In this document: piece by piece, positions 14,646 through 23,205 of the stretch | Layout of the letters: every line of letters starts with the position of its first letter | Numbering within the stretch: position 1 is the stretch's first letter | The notes under the pieces: model-generated | Database searches by the model: none | The model's input: the letters and a program-made list of their open reading frames with translations, nothing else | What the model was told of the DNA's origin: nothing | Translations under genes and position numbers: made by a program | Assembly (NCBI RefSeq): GCF_031177825.1 | Contig: NZ_JAPSKE010000043.1 | Location: forward strand, 1-32,415 | Length of the DNA stretch: 32,415 bases | Origin: Paenibacillus sp. | GTDB lineage: Bacteria; Bacillota; Bacilli; Paenibacillales; YIM-B00363 | Direction: 5' to 3'

Positions 14646-16528
14646 GCCCCTACCCCCTTGTCATCCTTCGGGTCGATATGGAACCCGTGATCGTCGTATA
14701 CGGAGCGAAGGAACATGCAGAAGAACGTGATCACGAGACCTGCGATCGCTACGTAATAGCCGTTCCATTCCTCGCTGTACATAAAGCCTACGGCTGCGAT
14801 GCCCAAGCCGATCGACATGAACAACGGCAGGATCGAAGGCGACGGCATGTGAATCGGACCGACCGGCTCCGCCGGCGTCATCTCGGTGTTGCCTGCCATC
14901 TTTTCTTTCCACCATGCGTCGATGCCGCGCGTAATCGGCGTTTGCTTGAAGTTGTATTCCGGCGCCGGGGACGGAATCGTCCACTCGAGCGTCCGGCCGT
15001 CGCCCCAAGCGTCGCCCTTCGCCGTCTTCGGCTTCCCGAGCGTCGCTACGATGTTGAACAGCAAGATGAGGATGGCGATCGCCATGACGAACGCGCCGAT
15101 CGTCGACAATTGGTTCATCCACGTCCAACCCGGATTCTCATGCTCGCCGAGGTACGTGAAGACGCGGCGCGGCATGCCGAGAAGACCTACGATGTGTTGA
15201 ATGAAGAACGTCATATGGAAACCGATGAAGAACAGCCAGAACGTCAGCTTCCCGAGCGTCTCGTTCAGGAATCGTCCCGTCATCTTCGGCCACCAGTAGA
15301 ACAAGCCCGACAGCAAGCCGAACACGATGCCGCCTACGATAACGTAGTGGAAGTGCGCGACGACGAAGTAGCTGTCATGGAACTGCCAGTCCGCCGGCGG
15401 AACCGCCAGCATGACGCCCGTGACGCCGCCCATAACGAACGTCGGCACGAAGCCGATCGCGAACATGTTCGCCGTGGTGAATTGAACGCGGCCGCCCCAC
15501 ATCGTGAACAGCCAGTTGAAAATCTTGATCCCGGTCGGAATCGCGATGAGCATCGTCGCTACCGCGAACAACGCGTTCGCGACCGGTCCCATGCCCGTCG
15601 TGAACATATGGTGGACCCAAACCATGAAGCCTAAGAAGCCGATAAGCACCGTCGCGAATACCATCGCGCTGTAACCGAACAACCGCTTGCGCGAGAACGT
15701 CGGAATGACCTCGGAGATGATCCCGAACGCCGGAAGCACGAGAATATATACTTCAGGATGCCCGAAAATCCAGAAGATGTGCTGCCACAACACGATGTTG
15801 CCGCCCATATTCGGATCGAAAATATTACCGCCGAACAAACGATCGAACGTCAAGAGAATCAGGCCTACCGCGAGGGCAGGGAACGCGAACAAAATCATCG
15901 CCGACGTAATGAAAGCCGTCCAAGTGAACATCGGCATTCTCATGAAGCCCATGCCCGGCGCTCTCATATTGATGATCGTGACGAGGAAGTTAATGCCGCC
16001 GATCAGCGTCCCGATCCCCGCGATCTGAAGACCCATCAAGTAGAAATCCAAACCGCGGTGCATACTGAACTGTTCGCCGGATAACGGCACGTAGGCGGTC
16101 CAGCCTGCGTCCGGCACCTCGCCGACGATCCAGCTCAGATTCAGAAGCACGCCGCCGACGAAGAACGTCCAGAAGCCGAGCGCGTTCACGAACGGGAACG
16201 CGACGTCGCGCGCGCCGATCTGAAGCGGCACAATCGCGTTCATGAAGCCGAAGATGATCGGCATCGCCGCAAGGAAGATCATCGTCGTTCCGTGCATCGT
16301 AATCAATTCGTTAAAGGTTTGCGCGTCCACGAATCCTTGCTGCGGACCGATCAATTGAAGCCGAATGAGAAGGGCTTCGATCCCGCCGATCACGAAGAAG
16401 AACGCACCGGCGAGCAAATACAGGATCCCGATCTTCTTATGGTCGACGGTCGTCAACCAATCCATGAGGCCTGTATATCGCTTTACGGTGTGCGCACCGT
16501 GATGACCATGGGCATGTGCGTTAGCCAC
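14642..16528 (-). CDS. ctaD: Cytochrome c oxidase subunit I (caa3 type)
   Basis: The 628-residue catalytic subunit. It reduces oxygen to water and pumps protons. All metal ligands are visible: His79 and His394 for the low-spin heme, His392 for heme a3, and His257, His306 and His307 for CuB. Tyr261 in GHPEVYI is placed to form the His-Tyr cross-link. A His-rich N-terminus (MANAHAHGHHGAH) precedes the first helix, and a C-terminal extension carries two further helices (about residues 565-610), as in Bacillus CtaD. It starts about 33 nt after ctaC. Confidence 0.96.
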   Translation of the reverse strand: MANAHAHGHHGAHTVKRYTGLMDWLTTVDHKKIGILYLLAGAFFFVIGGIEALLIRLQLIGPQQGFVDAQTFNELITMHGTTMIFLAAMPIIFGFMNAIVPLQIGARDVAFPFVNALGFWTFFVGGVLLNLSWIVGEVPDAGWTAYVPLSGEQFSMHRGLDFYLMGLQIAGIGTLIGGINFLVTIINMRAPGMGFMRMPMFTWTAFITSAMILFAFPALAVGLILLTFDRLFGGNIFDPNMGGNIVLWQHIFWIFGHPEVYILVLPAFGIISEVIPTFSRKRLFGYSAMVFATVLIGFLGFMVWVHHMFTTGMGPVANALFAVATMLIAIPTGIKIFNWLFTMWGGRVQFTTANMFAIGFVPTFVMGGVTGVMLAVPPADWQFHDSYFVVAHFHYVIVGGIVFGLLSGLFYWWPKMTGRFLNETLGKLTFWLFFIGFHMTFFIQHIVGLLGMPRRVFTYLGEHENPGWTWMNQLSTIGAFVMAIAILILLFNIVATLGKPKTAKGDAWGDGRTLEWTIPSPAPEYNFKQTPITRGIDAWWKEKMAGNTEMTPAEPVGPIHMPSPSILPLFMSIGLGIAAVGFMYSEEWNGYYVAIAGLVITFFCMFLRSVYDDHGFHIDPKDDKGVGA

Positions 16529-16561
16529 CGGGCCAACCTCCCTATACTGTGTTGTTTATGC

Positions 16562-17563
16562 TTATTTCAATTGAAGCAGGTATTGCGTCACTTGATCGAT
16601 CTCTTCTTCCGTCAGATCGACCTTCGGCATCAACGTGCCTGGTTTCTCCGAGACCGGATCCGCAATCCAAGCTTTAATGTTTTCTTCCGTATTCTGCAGA
16701 ATGCCCGCAACGTTCCCTCGCTCCGCGAAGCCGTTCAGATGAGGAGCGACGGGGCTCTTCGCGTCCGGTTGAATCGCGTGGCACTGAATGCAATTGTTCT
16801 TGAACACTTCTTCGCCCGCCGCGACGTCTTCCGCCGCGACCGAAGGCGCTTCCTGCATATCCGCCACCCATGCGGCGAACTCTTCTTCCGTCACGACGAC
16901 GGCTTTAAAGTCCATCAACGCGTGCGATTGGCCGCATAGCTCGGCGCACTTGCCCTTGTATACGCCTACTTCCGTCGGCGTCAAGTGCATGTAGCTCGTT
17001 AATCCAGGGTTCGTATCCTTCTTGCCGCCGAGAGCCGGAATCCAGAACGAGTGAACGACGTCCGCGGACGTCAGCTCGAAGGAGATATTCTTGCCGACCG
17101 GCATGACGACCTCTTGCGAGGAGTAGATGCCGAGCTCCGGATAGTTGAACTCCCACCAGAATTGGTGAGCGACGACCTGCACCTTGATCGCGTCGGGATC
17201 GGCCGACAAGTTCTGATCGTGCTTGAACGTGTATCCGACCGTAGGAACGACCAAGATGGCGAGCAGGATGATCGGAATGACCGTCCAGATGATCTCGAGC
17301 TTGTGGTTGCCTTCGACTTGCTTCGGGATGTGGTTGTCGCCTTTGCGCGCGCGAAACTTGACGAGCACGTAAATCGAAATCGCAAATACGACGACGACGA
17401 CGATAACCATGATGACGATCGACAAAATCATGAGATTCAGCTGCTCGAGCGCTTGCGTCCCTTTCGGGTTGAGCGGAGACGCTTGTTGCGCGCAACCCGA
17501 AAGCAGCAGCGCCAGCGCGGCGAACAAGGAAAGGCCTGCCTTCCCTCTTAACGACTTCAGCAT
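16562..17563 (-). CDS. ctaC: Cytochrome c oxidase subunit II with fused cytochrome c (caa3 type)
   Basis: A membrane-anchored lipoprotein that takes electrons from cytochrome c to the CuA centre. A lipobox (LLLSGC, Cys24) and two membrane segments (about 40-70 and 90-112) come first. The CuA domain follows, with a His near 170 (VVHSFW) and the CAELCGQSHALM cluster near 206-217. A C-terminal cytochrome c domain has the heme motif CIQCH near 258-262 and a candidate axial Met in TLMPK near 312. I chose ATG 17563 (333 residues). An in-frame TTG at 17575 adds four residues, but its GGGG tract is too close to serve as a binding site. It is the first gene of the operon. Confidence 0.94.
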   Translation of the reverse strand: MLKSLRGKAGLSLFAALALLLSGCAQQASPLNPKGTQALEQLNLMILSIVIMVIVVVVVFAISIYVLVKFRARKGDNHIPKQVEGNHKLEIIWTVIPIILLAILVVPTVGYTFKHDQNLSADPDAIKVQVVAHQFWWEFNYPELGIYSSQEVVMPVGKNISFELTSADVVHSFWIPALGGKKDTNPGLTSYMHLTPTEVGVYKGKCAELCGQSHALMDFKAVVVTEEEFAAWVADMQEAPSVAAEDVAAGEEVFKNNCIQCHAIQPDAKSPVAPHLNGFAERGNVAGILQNTEENIKAWIADPVSEKPGTLMPKVDLTEEEIDQVTQYLLQLK

Positions 17564-17653
17564 TGTGTGGATCAACCCCGCTTCTGGTTTATTATTTTTC
17601 GCAGTGAAAACCGCGTCAAATCAATGGTTTTCGGGCGTAAGAACACCATACTA

Positions 17654-17682
17654 ACTATAAGTTCGAGCCCCATGTTTGTCAA
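17654..17682 (-). promoter_or_regulatory. Sigma-A promoter of the ctaCDEFG operon
   Basis: On the minus strand a perfect -35 TTGACA (17677-17682) is separated by 17 nt from -10 TATAGT (17654-17659). It lies about 90 nt upstream of the ctaC start, which leaves a long leader. No clear catabolite (cre) site was identified. Confidence 0.75.
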
Positions 17683-17769
17683 TTTAACGACACAAACCTT
17701 CACAAAAAGTTCGGATTCGTGTGCGTTAAATTATGGACAGGGGCTCGATTCGGCGAAAATGTGACGATT

Positions 17770-19392
17770 TTACGCTTCCGCGTACAATTTTTCGCGTTGG
17801 CGTTTTACGTCCTCGTTTTCCAAGTATTCGTCATAAGTCATCTGTTTATCAATAATCCCGTTCGGCGTAATCTCGATAATGCGATTCGCGATCGTATTGA
17901 CGAACTGATGGTCGTGCGACGTGAAGAGGATCGTGCCGTCGAAGTCGACGAGCCCGTTGTTCAGCGCGGTGATCGACTCGAGGTCGAGATGGTTCGTCGG
18001 CTCGTCGAGGATGAGCACGTTGCCGCCGCCCAGCATCATGCGGGAGAGCATGCAGCGCACCTTCTCGCCCCCGGACAAGACGCTCGCTTTCTTCAGCGCT
18101 TCGTCGCCGGAGAACAGCATGCGGCCGAGGAAGCCGCGCACGAACGATTCGTCTTGATCCTTCGAGTATTGGCGCAGCCAATCGACGAGGTTCAGATCGA
18201 CGCCGTCGAAATACTTCGAGTTGTCTTTCGGAAAATACGCTTGGGACGTCGTAATGCCCCAGCTGTACTCGCCCGCGTCCGCCTCCAGCTCGCCGACGAT
18301 GATTTGGAACAACGTCGTCTTCGGAAGGGAGTTCGGACCGACGAACGCGATTTTGTCGCCGGTATTGATCATCAGGTTCAAATTGTCGAGCACCTTCTCG
18401 CCGTCGATCGTCTTCGAGAGACCTTGAATCTGCAGCATCTGCTTGCCGGCCTCGCGCTCGCCCTTGAAGTTAATGAACGGATACTTCCGGTTGGACGGCT
18501 TGATGTCGTCGAGGCTGATCTTCTCGAGCAGCTTCTTCCGGCTCGTCGCCTGCTTCGACTTCGACTTGTTCGCCGAGAATCGCTGGATGAACTCCTGCAA
18601 GTCCTTGACCTTTTCTTCCTTCTTCTTATTCGCCTCGCGCTGCAACCTGAGCGCCAGCTGGCTCGACTCGTACCAGAAGTCGTAGTTGCCCACGTATACT
18701 TGAATCTTGCCGAAGTCGATGTCCGCGATGTGCGTGCACACTTCGTTCAGGAAGTGACGATCGTGGGAGACGACGATGACGGTGCCGTTGAACTTGCCGA
18801 GGAAGTTGATCAGCCAGCGGATCGATTCGATGTCGAGATGGTTGGTCGGCTCGTCGAGCAGCAGGATGTTCGGTTGTCCGAATAGGGCCTGCGCGAGCAG
18901 CACCCGCACCTTCAAGTTGCCGTCGAGCTCCGCCATCTGGCGGTCATGATACTCCGTGCCGATGCCGAGGCCGAGGAGCATCTCCGCCGCTTCCGATTCG
19001 GCTTCCCAGCCGTTCAGCTCCGCGAATTCGCCTTCGAGCTCCGCCGCGCGCATGCCGTCTTCGTCGGAGAAGTCGGCTTTCGCGTAGATCGCGTTCTTTT
19101 CTTCCATAATCTCGTACAGCTTCTTGTGGCCCATAATGACCGTCTGCAGTACTTGGCGCTCGTCGTACTCGTAGTGGTTCTGCTTCAGAACCGCCATCCG
19201 TTCGCCGGGCGTAATATGAACCTCGCCGCTCGACTGCTCGACTTCGCCGGAGAGAATCTTAAGGAACGTCGATTTCCCCGCGCCGTTCGCGCCGATGAGG
19301 CCGTAACAGTTGCCCGGGGTGAATTTGATGTTGACGTCTTCGAACAGCGCGCGCTTCCCGAATCGGAGCGTAACGTTGGATACAGTGATCAT
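17770..19392 (-). CDS. ykpA: ABC-F family ATPase, YkpA-like
   Basis: A soluble protein with two ABC ATPase domains and no membrane segment. ABC-F proteins bind the ribosome and act on translation. With the ATG at 19392 (MITVSNVTLRFGKRALFED) the length is 540 residues, which I recall as the length of Bacillus YkpA, and the sequence resembles it throughout. Domain 1 has GANGAGKST (about 36-44) and LLLDEPTNHLD. The inter-domain linker is Lys-rich (NKKKEEKVKDLQEF, SKSKQATSRKK). Domain 2 has an altered Walker A, GPNSLPKTT, in place of GxxGxGKS/T, then LSGGEKVR and LILDEPTNHLDLES. The longer frame to 19476 has no family match at its start. The degenerate second Walker A also occurs in YkpA as I remember it. 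Confidence 0.9.
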   Translation of the reverse strand: MITVSNVTLRFGKRALFEDVNIKFTPGNCYGLIGANGAGKSTFLKILSGEVEQSSGEVHITPGERMAVLKQNHYEYDERQVLQTVIMGHKKLYEIMEEKNAIYAKADFSDEDGMRAAELEGEFAELNGWEAESEAAEMLLGLGIGTEYHDRQMAELDGNLKVRVLLAQALFGQPNILLLDEPTNHLDIESIRWLINFLGKFNGTVIVVSHDRHFLNEVCTHIADIDFGKIQVYVGNYDFWYESSQLALRLQREANKKKEEKVKDLQEFIQRFSANKSKSKQATSRKKLLEKISLDDIKPSNRKYPFINFKGEREAGKQMLQIQGLSKTIDGEKVLDNLNLMINTGDKIAFVGPNSLPKTTLFQIIVGELEADAGEYSWGITTSQAYFPKDNSKYFDGVDLNLVDWLRQYSKDQDESFVRGFLGRMLFSGDEALKKASVLSGGEKVRCMLSRMMLGGGNVLILDEPTNHLDLESITALNNGLVDFDGTILFTSHDHQFVNTIANRIIEITPNGIIDKQMTYDEYLENEDVKRQREKLYAEA

Positions 19393-19438
19393 AAGTACTA
19401 TGAAACCTACCTTTCCGTGCCTAAAATGCAACTTTTCC

Positions 19439-19447
19439 ATTATATCA
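19439..19447 (-). promoter_or_regulatory. Extended -10 promoter element of the ykpA-like gene
   Basis: The minus strand reads TGATATAAT at 19439-19447, an extended -10 (TGnTATAAT), about 47 nt before the ATG at 19392. No good -35 is present (CCAACA at 17-nt spacing), which is common for extended -10 promoters. Confidence 0.5.
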
Positions 19448-19528
19448 TAATTACCGAAAAGTGTTGGAGAATACATTATGTTATCATGTAAGGAAAATCA
19501 TTTCTCAGCCGGAGGTGCTGTTTCCCAT

Positions 19529-20680
19529 ATGAAGCTGTTATCGATCGAACCGACGCCGAGCCCGAACGCCATGAAGTTGAACTTGGACGAGTCGCTGCCG
19601 TCCAGCGCGAAATACGCGTTCGGCGCCGCCGACAAGGAGCGCGCGCCGGCGCATCTGCGGGCGCTGCTCGCGATCCGCGGCGTGAAGGGCGTCTACCAAG
19701 CGGCGGACTTCATCGCGCTCGAGCGCGAAGCGAGCGCCGATTGGCGCGCCGTGCTCGAAGGCGTGCGCGAGGCGTTCGGCGCGGGTTCCGTCGCCGGCGC
19801 GGCGGCCGGCGACGCGGACGCCGCGTTCGGCTACGGCGAGGCGCACGTGCTGGTGCAAATGTTCCGCGGCATTCCGATGCAGGTGCGCGTGCGCGCCGGG
19901 CACGAGGAGTCGCGCGTCGCGCTGCCGCAGCGATTCGCGGATGCGGCGATGACCGCCGGAGCCGCGTCGCCGAATTTGATCCGCGAGCGGACGCTCGTCG
20001 ATCGCGGGGTGCGGTACGGCGAGCTGCCGGACATCGCCGCGCTGGTGGCGGCGGAGCTCGACGCCGCTTACGACGACGCGCGCCTCGCGGCGCTCGTCGC
20101 GCAGGCGGAGGCGATGGGCGACGCGCCGGAAGCGGCGCCGGAGCTTCCGGCAGCGGAGTCGCTGACGCCTTCGCAGGTGCTTACGCGCCTCGACGACGCG
20201 GACTGGAAGGCGCGATATGCCGCGCTCGAGCGGTTCAAGCCGACGCCCGAGACGCTGCACGTCGTGGTCAAAGCGCTCTCGGACGACAACTTCTCCGTCC
20301 GCCGCCTCGCCGTCGTATACCTCGGCGACCTGAAAACCCCGGAGGCGGTGGCGCAGCTGACCGCCATGCTGAGGGACCCGTCCGTCGCCGTGCGGCGGAC
20401 GGCCGGCGACGCGCTGTCGGACATCGGCGACACGCTAGCTGCGCCCGCCATGATCGAGGCGCTCGGCGATAAGAGCAAGATCGTCCGCTGGCGCGCCGCG
20501 CGCTTCCTCTACGACCTCGGCGACGCGTCGGCGCTGCCCGCGCTGGAAGCGGCGGCGGACGACCCCGAGTTCGAGGTCGCGCTGCAGGCGCGCATGGCGG
20601 TCGAACGCATCGCTTCGGGCGAGGCGGCCGCCGGCACCGTCTGGCAGCAGATGGCGAAGCGCCGCGAGAACGACCGCTGA
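19529..20680 (+). CDS. CvfC/YpgR-like protein: Nfu N-terminal domain plus HEAT repeats
   Basis: A 383-residue cytoplasmic protein. Residues 1-90 (MKLLSIEPTPSPNAMKLNLD) form a scaffold Nfu/NifU N-terminal-type domain. A central segment (about 100-205) matches the conserved virulence factor C region, including VLVQMFRGIPMQVRV. HEAT repeats fill about 215-375 (for example FSVRRLAVVYLGDLKTPEAV). Staphylococcus CvfC affects virulence gene expression; the Bacillus relative is YpgR, of unknown biochemical role. The start at ATG 19529 has GGAGGTG at 19511-19517. The frame upstream to 19478 lacks similarity. It is divergent from the ykpA-like gene and strikingly GC-rich in third positions. Confidence 0.85.
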   Translation: MKLLSIEPTPSPNAMKLNLDESLPSSAKYAFGAADKERAPAHLRALLAIRGVKGVYQAADFIALEREASADWRAVLEGVREAFGAGSVAGAAAGDADAAFGYGEAHVLVQMFRGIPMQVRVRAGHEESRVALPQRFADAAMTAGAASPNLIRERTLVDRGVRYGELPDIAALVAAELDAAYDDARLAALVAQAEAMGDAPEAAPELPAAESLTPSQVLTRLDDADWKARYAALERFKPTPETLHVVVKALSDDNFSVRRLAVVYLGDLKTPEAVAQLTAMLRDPSVAVRRTAGDALSDIGDTLAAPAMIEALGDKSKIVRWRAARFLYDLGDASALPALEAAADDPEFEVALQARMAVERIASGEAAAGTVWQQMAKRRENDR

Positions 20681-20697
20681 ACGTCCGGAAACGTACA

Positions 20698-20732
20698 CTC
20701 CGCCTTCCACATCAGGAAGGCGGAGTTTTTTT
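20698..20732 (+). terminator. Rho-independent terminator of the cvfC-like gene
   Basis: A perfect 11-bp stem (CTCCGCCTTCC at 20698-20708 with GGAAGGCGGAG at 20715-20725), a 6-nt loop and seven T residues follow 18 nt after the stop codon. Confidence 0.93.
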
Positions 20733-20736
20733 CCGC

Positions 20737-20781
20737 AACAAAAAGACCGCCCTTCGGCCGCGACGCCTCGGGACGGTCTTT
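20737..20781 (-). terminator. Rho-independent terminator of the glycan-type operon
   Basis: On the minus strand AAAGACCG (20774-20781) pairs with CGGTCTTT (20742-20749), the inner CCC/GGG pair extends the stem past a bulged T, and a T-run follows. It sits 5 nt beyond the stop of the ATP-grasp gene and back to back with the terminator of the convergent gene. Confidence 0.85.
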
Positions 20782-20785
20782 CCGT

Positions 20786-21955
20786 CTATTTTTTACGAAG
20801 ACGAATGGATTTCAGATGCGCCGCGAAGCTGCGCAGCGACGGGAGCGGATCGGACCAATCGAACAGGGCGTATTCCGTCTCGCCGCGCAGACGCCGAATC
20901 CACTCCGCAACGTTCGCGCCGCCTTCGGCCCTCCGTTCGAGGAATGCCAGCAAATAGCGAACCGGATACAACCATTTCGGGCCTTCCCTTTGGGTCGTCG
21001 CGGCTTCCGGCTTCTGCCCCGTGACCGACAAGTAGTATAAGTACGAAAAATCGACTCCGCATCGGGTCGCCAGGCTGTGCCAAAACCAGGTGCGCGCATT
21101 GATTTCCAGAAACTTCGCTCGACGGTCGCGCGGATCCAGCTTAAACTCGACGTTCGCGAACCCTTTGAACGACAACGCTCGCAACAGTCGAAGCCCCAGC
21201 TCGATCACTTCTTCGTTGCGGACGCTGACCGCCAGCGCCCCGCTTCCGAAAGCCGGAGGGTATTGCTGCAGCTTCTTCCCGGTAAAGACGGCGAGCAGAC
21301 GCATGTCGTCGTCGAATAACGCCCCGAGCTCATACACGTGCTCGTCTTCTCCGGGAACCAGTTCTTGAATCATTAACTCGCCGAACCGTTCGTAATATGC
21401 GTACGCCGCTTCCATCCGCTCGGCGCTTTCCACGACGATCGCCTTCTTATTCATTCGCTTCCGATAATCCGCGGAGAACGCCGGCTTCAAGATGCAAGGA
21501 TATTGAAGGCTCGGAAGCAATTCTTGAAGTTGACCGCGGGATTCGACGGTATATGTCTTCGGAGACGGGATGCCGTGCGCGACGGCCGCTTGGTACGTTA
21601 AACGCTTATCCAGCGCCGCGTCGATCGTCGCCGCTTCCGGCAATACAAACAAGTATCGCGCCGCCAACGCTTCCCGATACTTGGACATAAACTGTACGTA
21701 ATCGTCCGCCCCGGCGTAAAGCACGGCTTTGTCCGGGAATCGTTCCCCGAACGCGAGCAGAAACCGCAGCAACGCCTCCTCTTCGAAGATCGGATGCGGA
21801 CATAGCCCGCACGTCGCGTATCGAGTTCGACCGGTTCGGTAATTCCGGCTCGTATCGAAGGCGAACACCCGGATGCCCTTGCGCCGCAAGGCTCGAACGA
21901 TGCCGATCCCGTTCGCGCTTAAGTCGAGCACGACGGCGGGGATATCATGATTCAT
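20786..21955 (-). CDS. ATP-grasp family ligase (carboxylate-amine/thiol ligase type)
   Basis: A 389-residue protein with the three-part ATP-grasp layout. The N-terminal Rossmann-like domain is AVVLDLSANGIGIVRALRRK. The middle has the ATP-binding lid segment YPCILKPAFS and the conserved lysine in KKAIVV, then MIQELVPGEDEHVYELGA. The C-terminal Mg-binding region is NVEFKLDPRDRRAKFLEINARTW. Such enzymes activate a carboxylate as acyl phosphate and join it to an amine or similar group. It resembles the uncharacterised predicted carboligase group (COG3919-like) found with surface-glycan genes. It is the last gene of the operon. AAGGAGA at 21971-21977 overlaps the upstream stop codon, 15 nt before the ATG, so translation is probably coupled. 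The substrate is unknown. Confidence 0.82.
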   Translation of the reverse strand: MNHDIPAVVLDLSANGIGIVRALRRKGIRVFAFDTSRNYRTGRTRYATCGLCPHPIFEEEALLRFLLAFGERFPDKAVLYAGADDYVQFMSKYREALAARYLFVLPEAATIDAALDKRLTYQAAVAHGIPSPKTYTVESRGQLQELLPSLQYPCILKPAFSADYRKRMNKKAIVVESAERMEAAYAYYERFGELMIQELVPGEDEHVYELGALFDDDMRLLAVFTGKKLQQYPPAFGSGALAVSVRNEEVIELGLRLLRALSFKGFANVEFKLDPRDRRAKFLEINARTWFWHSLATRCGVDFSYLYYLSVTGQKPEAATTQREGPKWLYPVRYLLAFLERRAEGGANVAEWIRRLRGETEYALFDWSDPLPSLRSFAAHLKSIRLRKK

Positions 21956-21975
21956 CGGTCGTCACCCCATTCTCC

Positions 21976-23205
21976 TTATAATGAAACTAAGAAATCGTAC
22001 AATTTCACGAGATGGGGGAACTCCCCCATCGCATCCACCCGATGGCGTACGCTCTCGAGCCGCCGCCGCTCCCTTGCGGCGATCCCCGATCGTTCCAACA
22101 AGCGAATCGGCGGTCGCCCCTTCGACTTCAAGCGCAAAATTTCTCGCAGCATGGCAATCGACGCCGTTTCGATTTTCGCGCACTCGGCCGGGCTTCGACG
22201 CCGCAAAGCGTACGACTCCCGGACGATTCGATCGACGAACGCGTAATCGAATGCCCCCACCTCGTTCAAGGAGCGAATTGCGACTTCGAGGACGGGATGC
22301 TTCCGCAGCAGCAGCATTTTGTTCCTTTGCCATTCGATCTTCTTGTTCGGCGGCGGCGCATGTTCTTGATGGTATCGCTTGACCCGATCGTCCACGACGA
22401 ATCGGGCCCCCGCCCGATACAGGCGGTAAGCCAAGTCGACGTCTTCCGTGCCCCAACCTACGAAGTCGGGGTCGTACCCGCCGACGGTCCGAAGCAGCCG
22501 TCGGCCGACGGAGAGATTCCCCGGGCACCCCATCCAGGCGATCGGGCTGTCCCGCAAGCCCTTACCCAACGCGGCCGCGAGATGGTTGACCTTCGTAGAC
22601 TTCGGCGTCGAGAACGCGTCCAAACGATGCGGAACGTCCATTTCGTTCGCGGACAGCAGCGGAATCGACCGCTTCAACTTCCGCAGCGCGCTCCGCAACT
22701 GCGCGGCATCCATCCGCTCCCCGCCGTTCAACGCCCCGTCGATCCGCGTCCGAACGATGTCCCGCTCCCGGTACATCGTGACGATCTGCCGGAGCTGCCC
22801 GCTCTTCATCCCCGGAACCAGCGCGGAATACAGCCTCGCTCCTTCGGCCCCCGCCAAAACCACGCTGCGATCGTCGTGCCGATGCCATTCCAGCTGAAAC
22901 TTTACGTAATTCGGATCCGGGATCATATCCGCATCCAAGAACACGACAACGTCGCCCTTCGCGCGTTTCAGCCCGATGTTCCTCGACCTTGCGACGCCAA
23001 GGACCCGTTCGTTCCGCACGTATTGGAAAGGGTACGGGGGACGATATTTTCGAAAACGGCGAGTTTCGTCGGTCGAAGCGTCGTCGACGAGAATCACTTG
23101 CATCGTCGACAGATCGACGGTTTGCTTCTCCAACGCGCGAAGGCAAAACGCGTTGAACGGATATCGGTTGTAAGAAGGCAGGACGATCGTGACGCGAGGT
23201 TTCAC
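21976..23205 (-). CDS. Glycosyltransferase family 2 (second tandem paralogue)
   Basis: A 409-residue GT-A fold glycosyltransferase. The start is GTG at 23205: AAGGAGG lies 8 nt upstream and the GTG overlaps the preceding stop (GTGA). The longer open frame to 23517 only runs antisense-free into the neighbour and has no family content. Residues 1-100 show the nucleotide-sugar fold (TIVLPSYNRYP, LVDDASTDET at 39-48) and an intact DxD motif, Asp91-Ala-Asp93, for metal and nucleotide binding. The WGTEDVDLAYRLYRAGARFV segment resembles the acceptor-side motif of chondroitin-polymerase-type enzymes. The C-terminal 100 residues are basic and helical. There is no signal or membrane segment. The sequence is colinear with the neighbour at 23202-24428. 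Confidence 0.88.
   Translation of the reverse strand: MKPRVTIVLPSYNRYPFNAFCLRALEKQTVDLSTMQVILVDDASTDETRRFRKYRPPYPFQYVRNERVLGVARSRNIGLKRAKGDVVVFLDADMIPDPNYVKFQLEWHRHDDRSVVLAGAEGARLYSALVPGMKSGQLRQIVTMYRERDIVRTRIDGALNGGERMDAAQLRSALRKLKRSIPLLSANEMDVPHRLDAFSTPKSTKVNHLAAALGKGLRDSPIAWMGCPGNLSVGRRLLRTVGGYDPDFVGWGTEDVDLAYRLYRAGARFVVDDRVKRYHQEHAPPPNKKIEWQRNKMLLLRKHPVLEVAIRSLNEVGAFDYAFVDRIVRESYALRRRSPAECAKIETASIAMLREILRLKSKGRPPIRLLERSGIAARERRRLESVRHRVDAMGEFPHLVKLYDFLVSL

Noticed and set aside
14678..15634. 318-residue plus-strand open frame
   Set aside because: It is antisense to ctaD, whose heme and copper ligands are all present. The product is charged and without any family.
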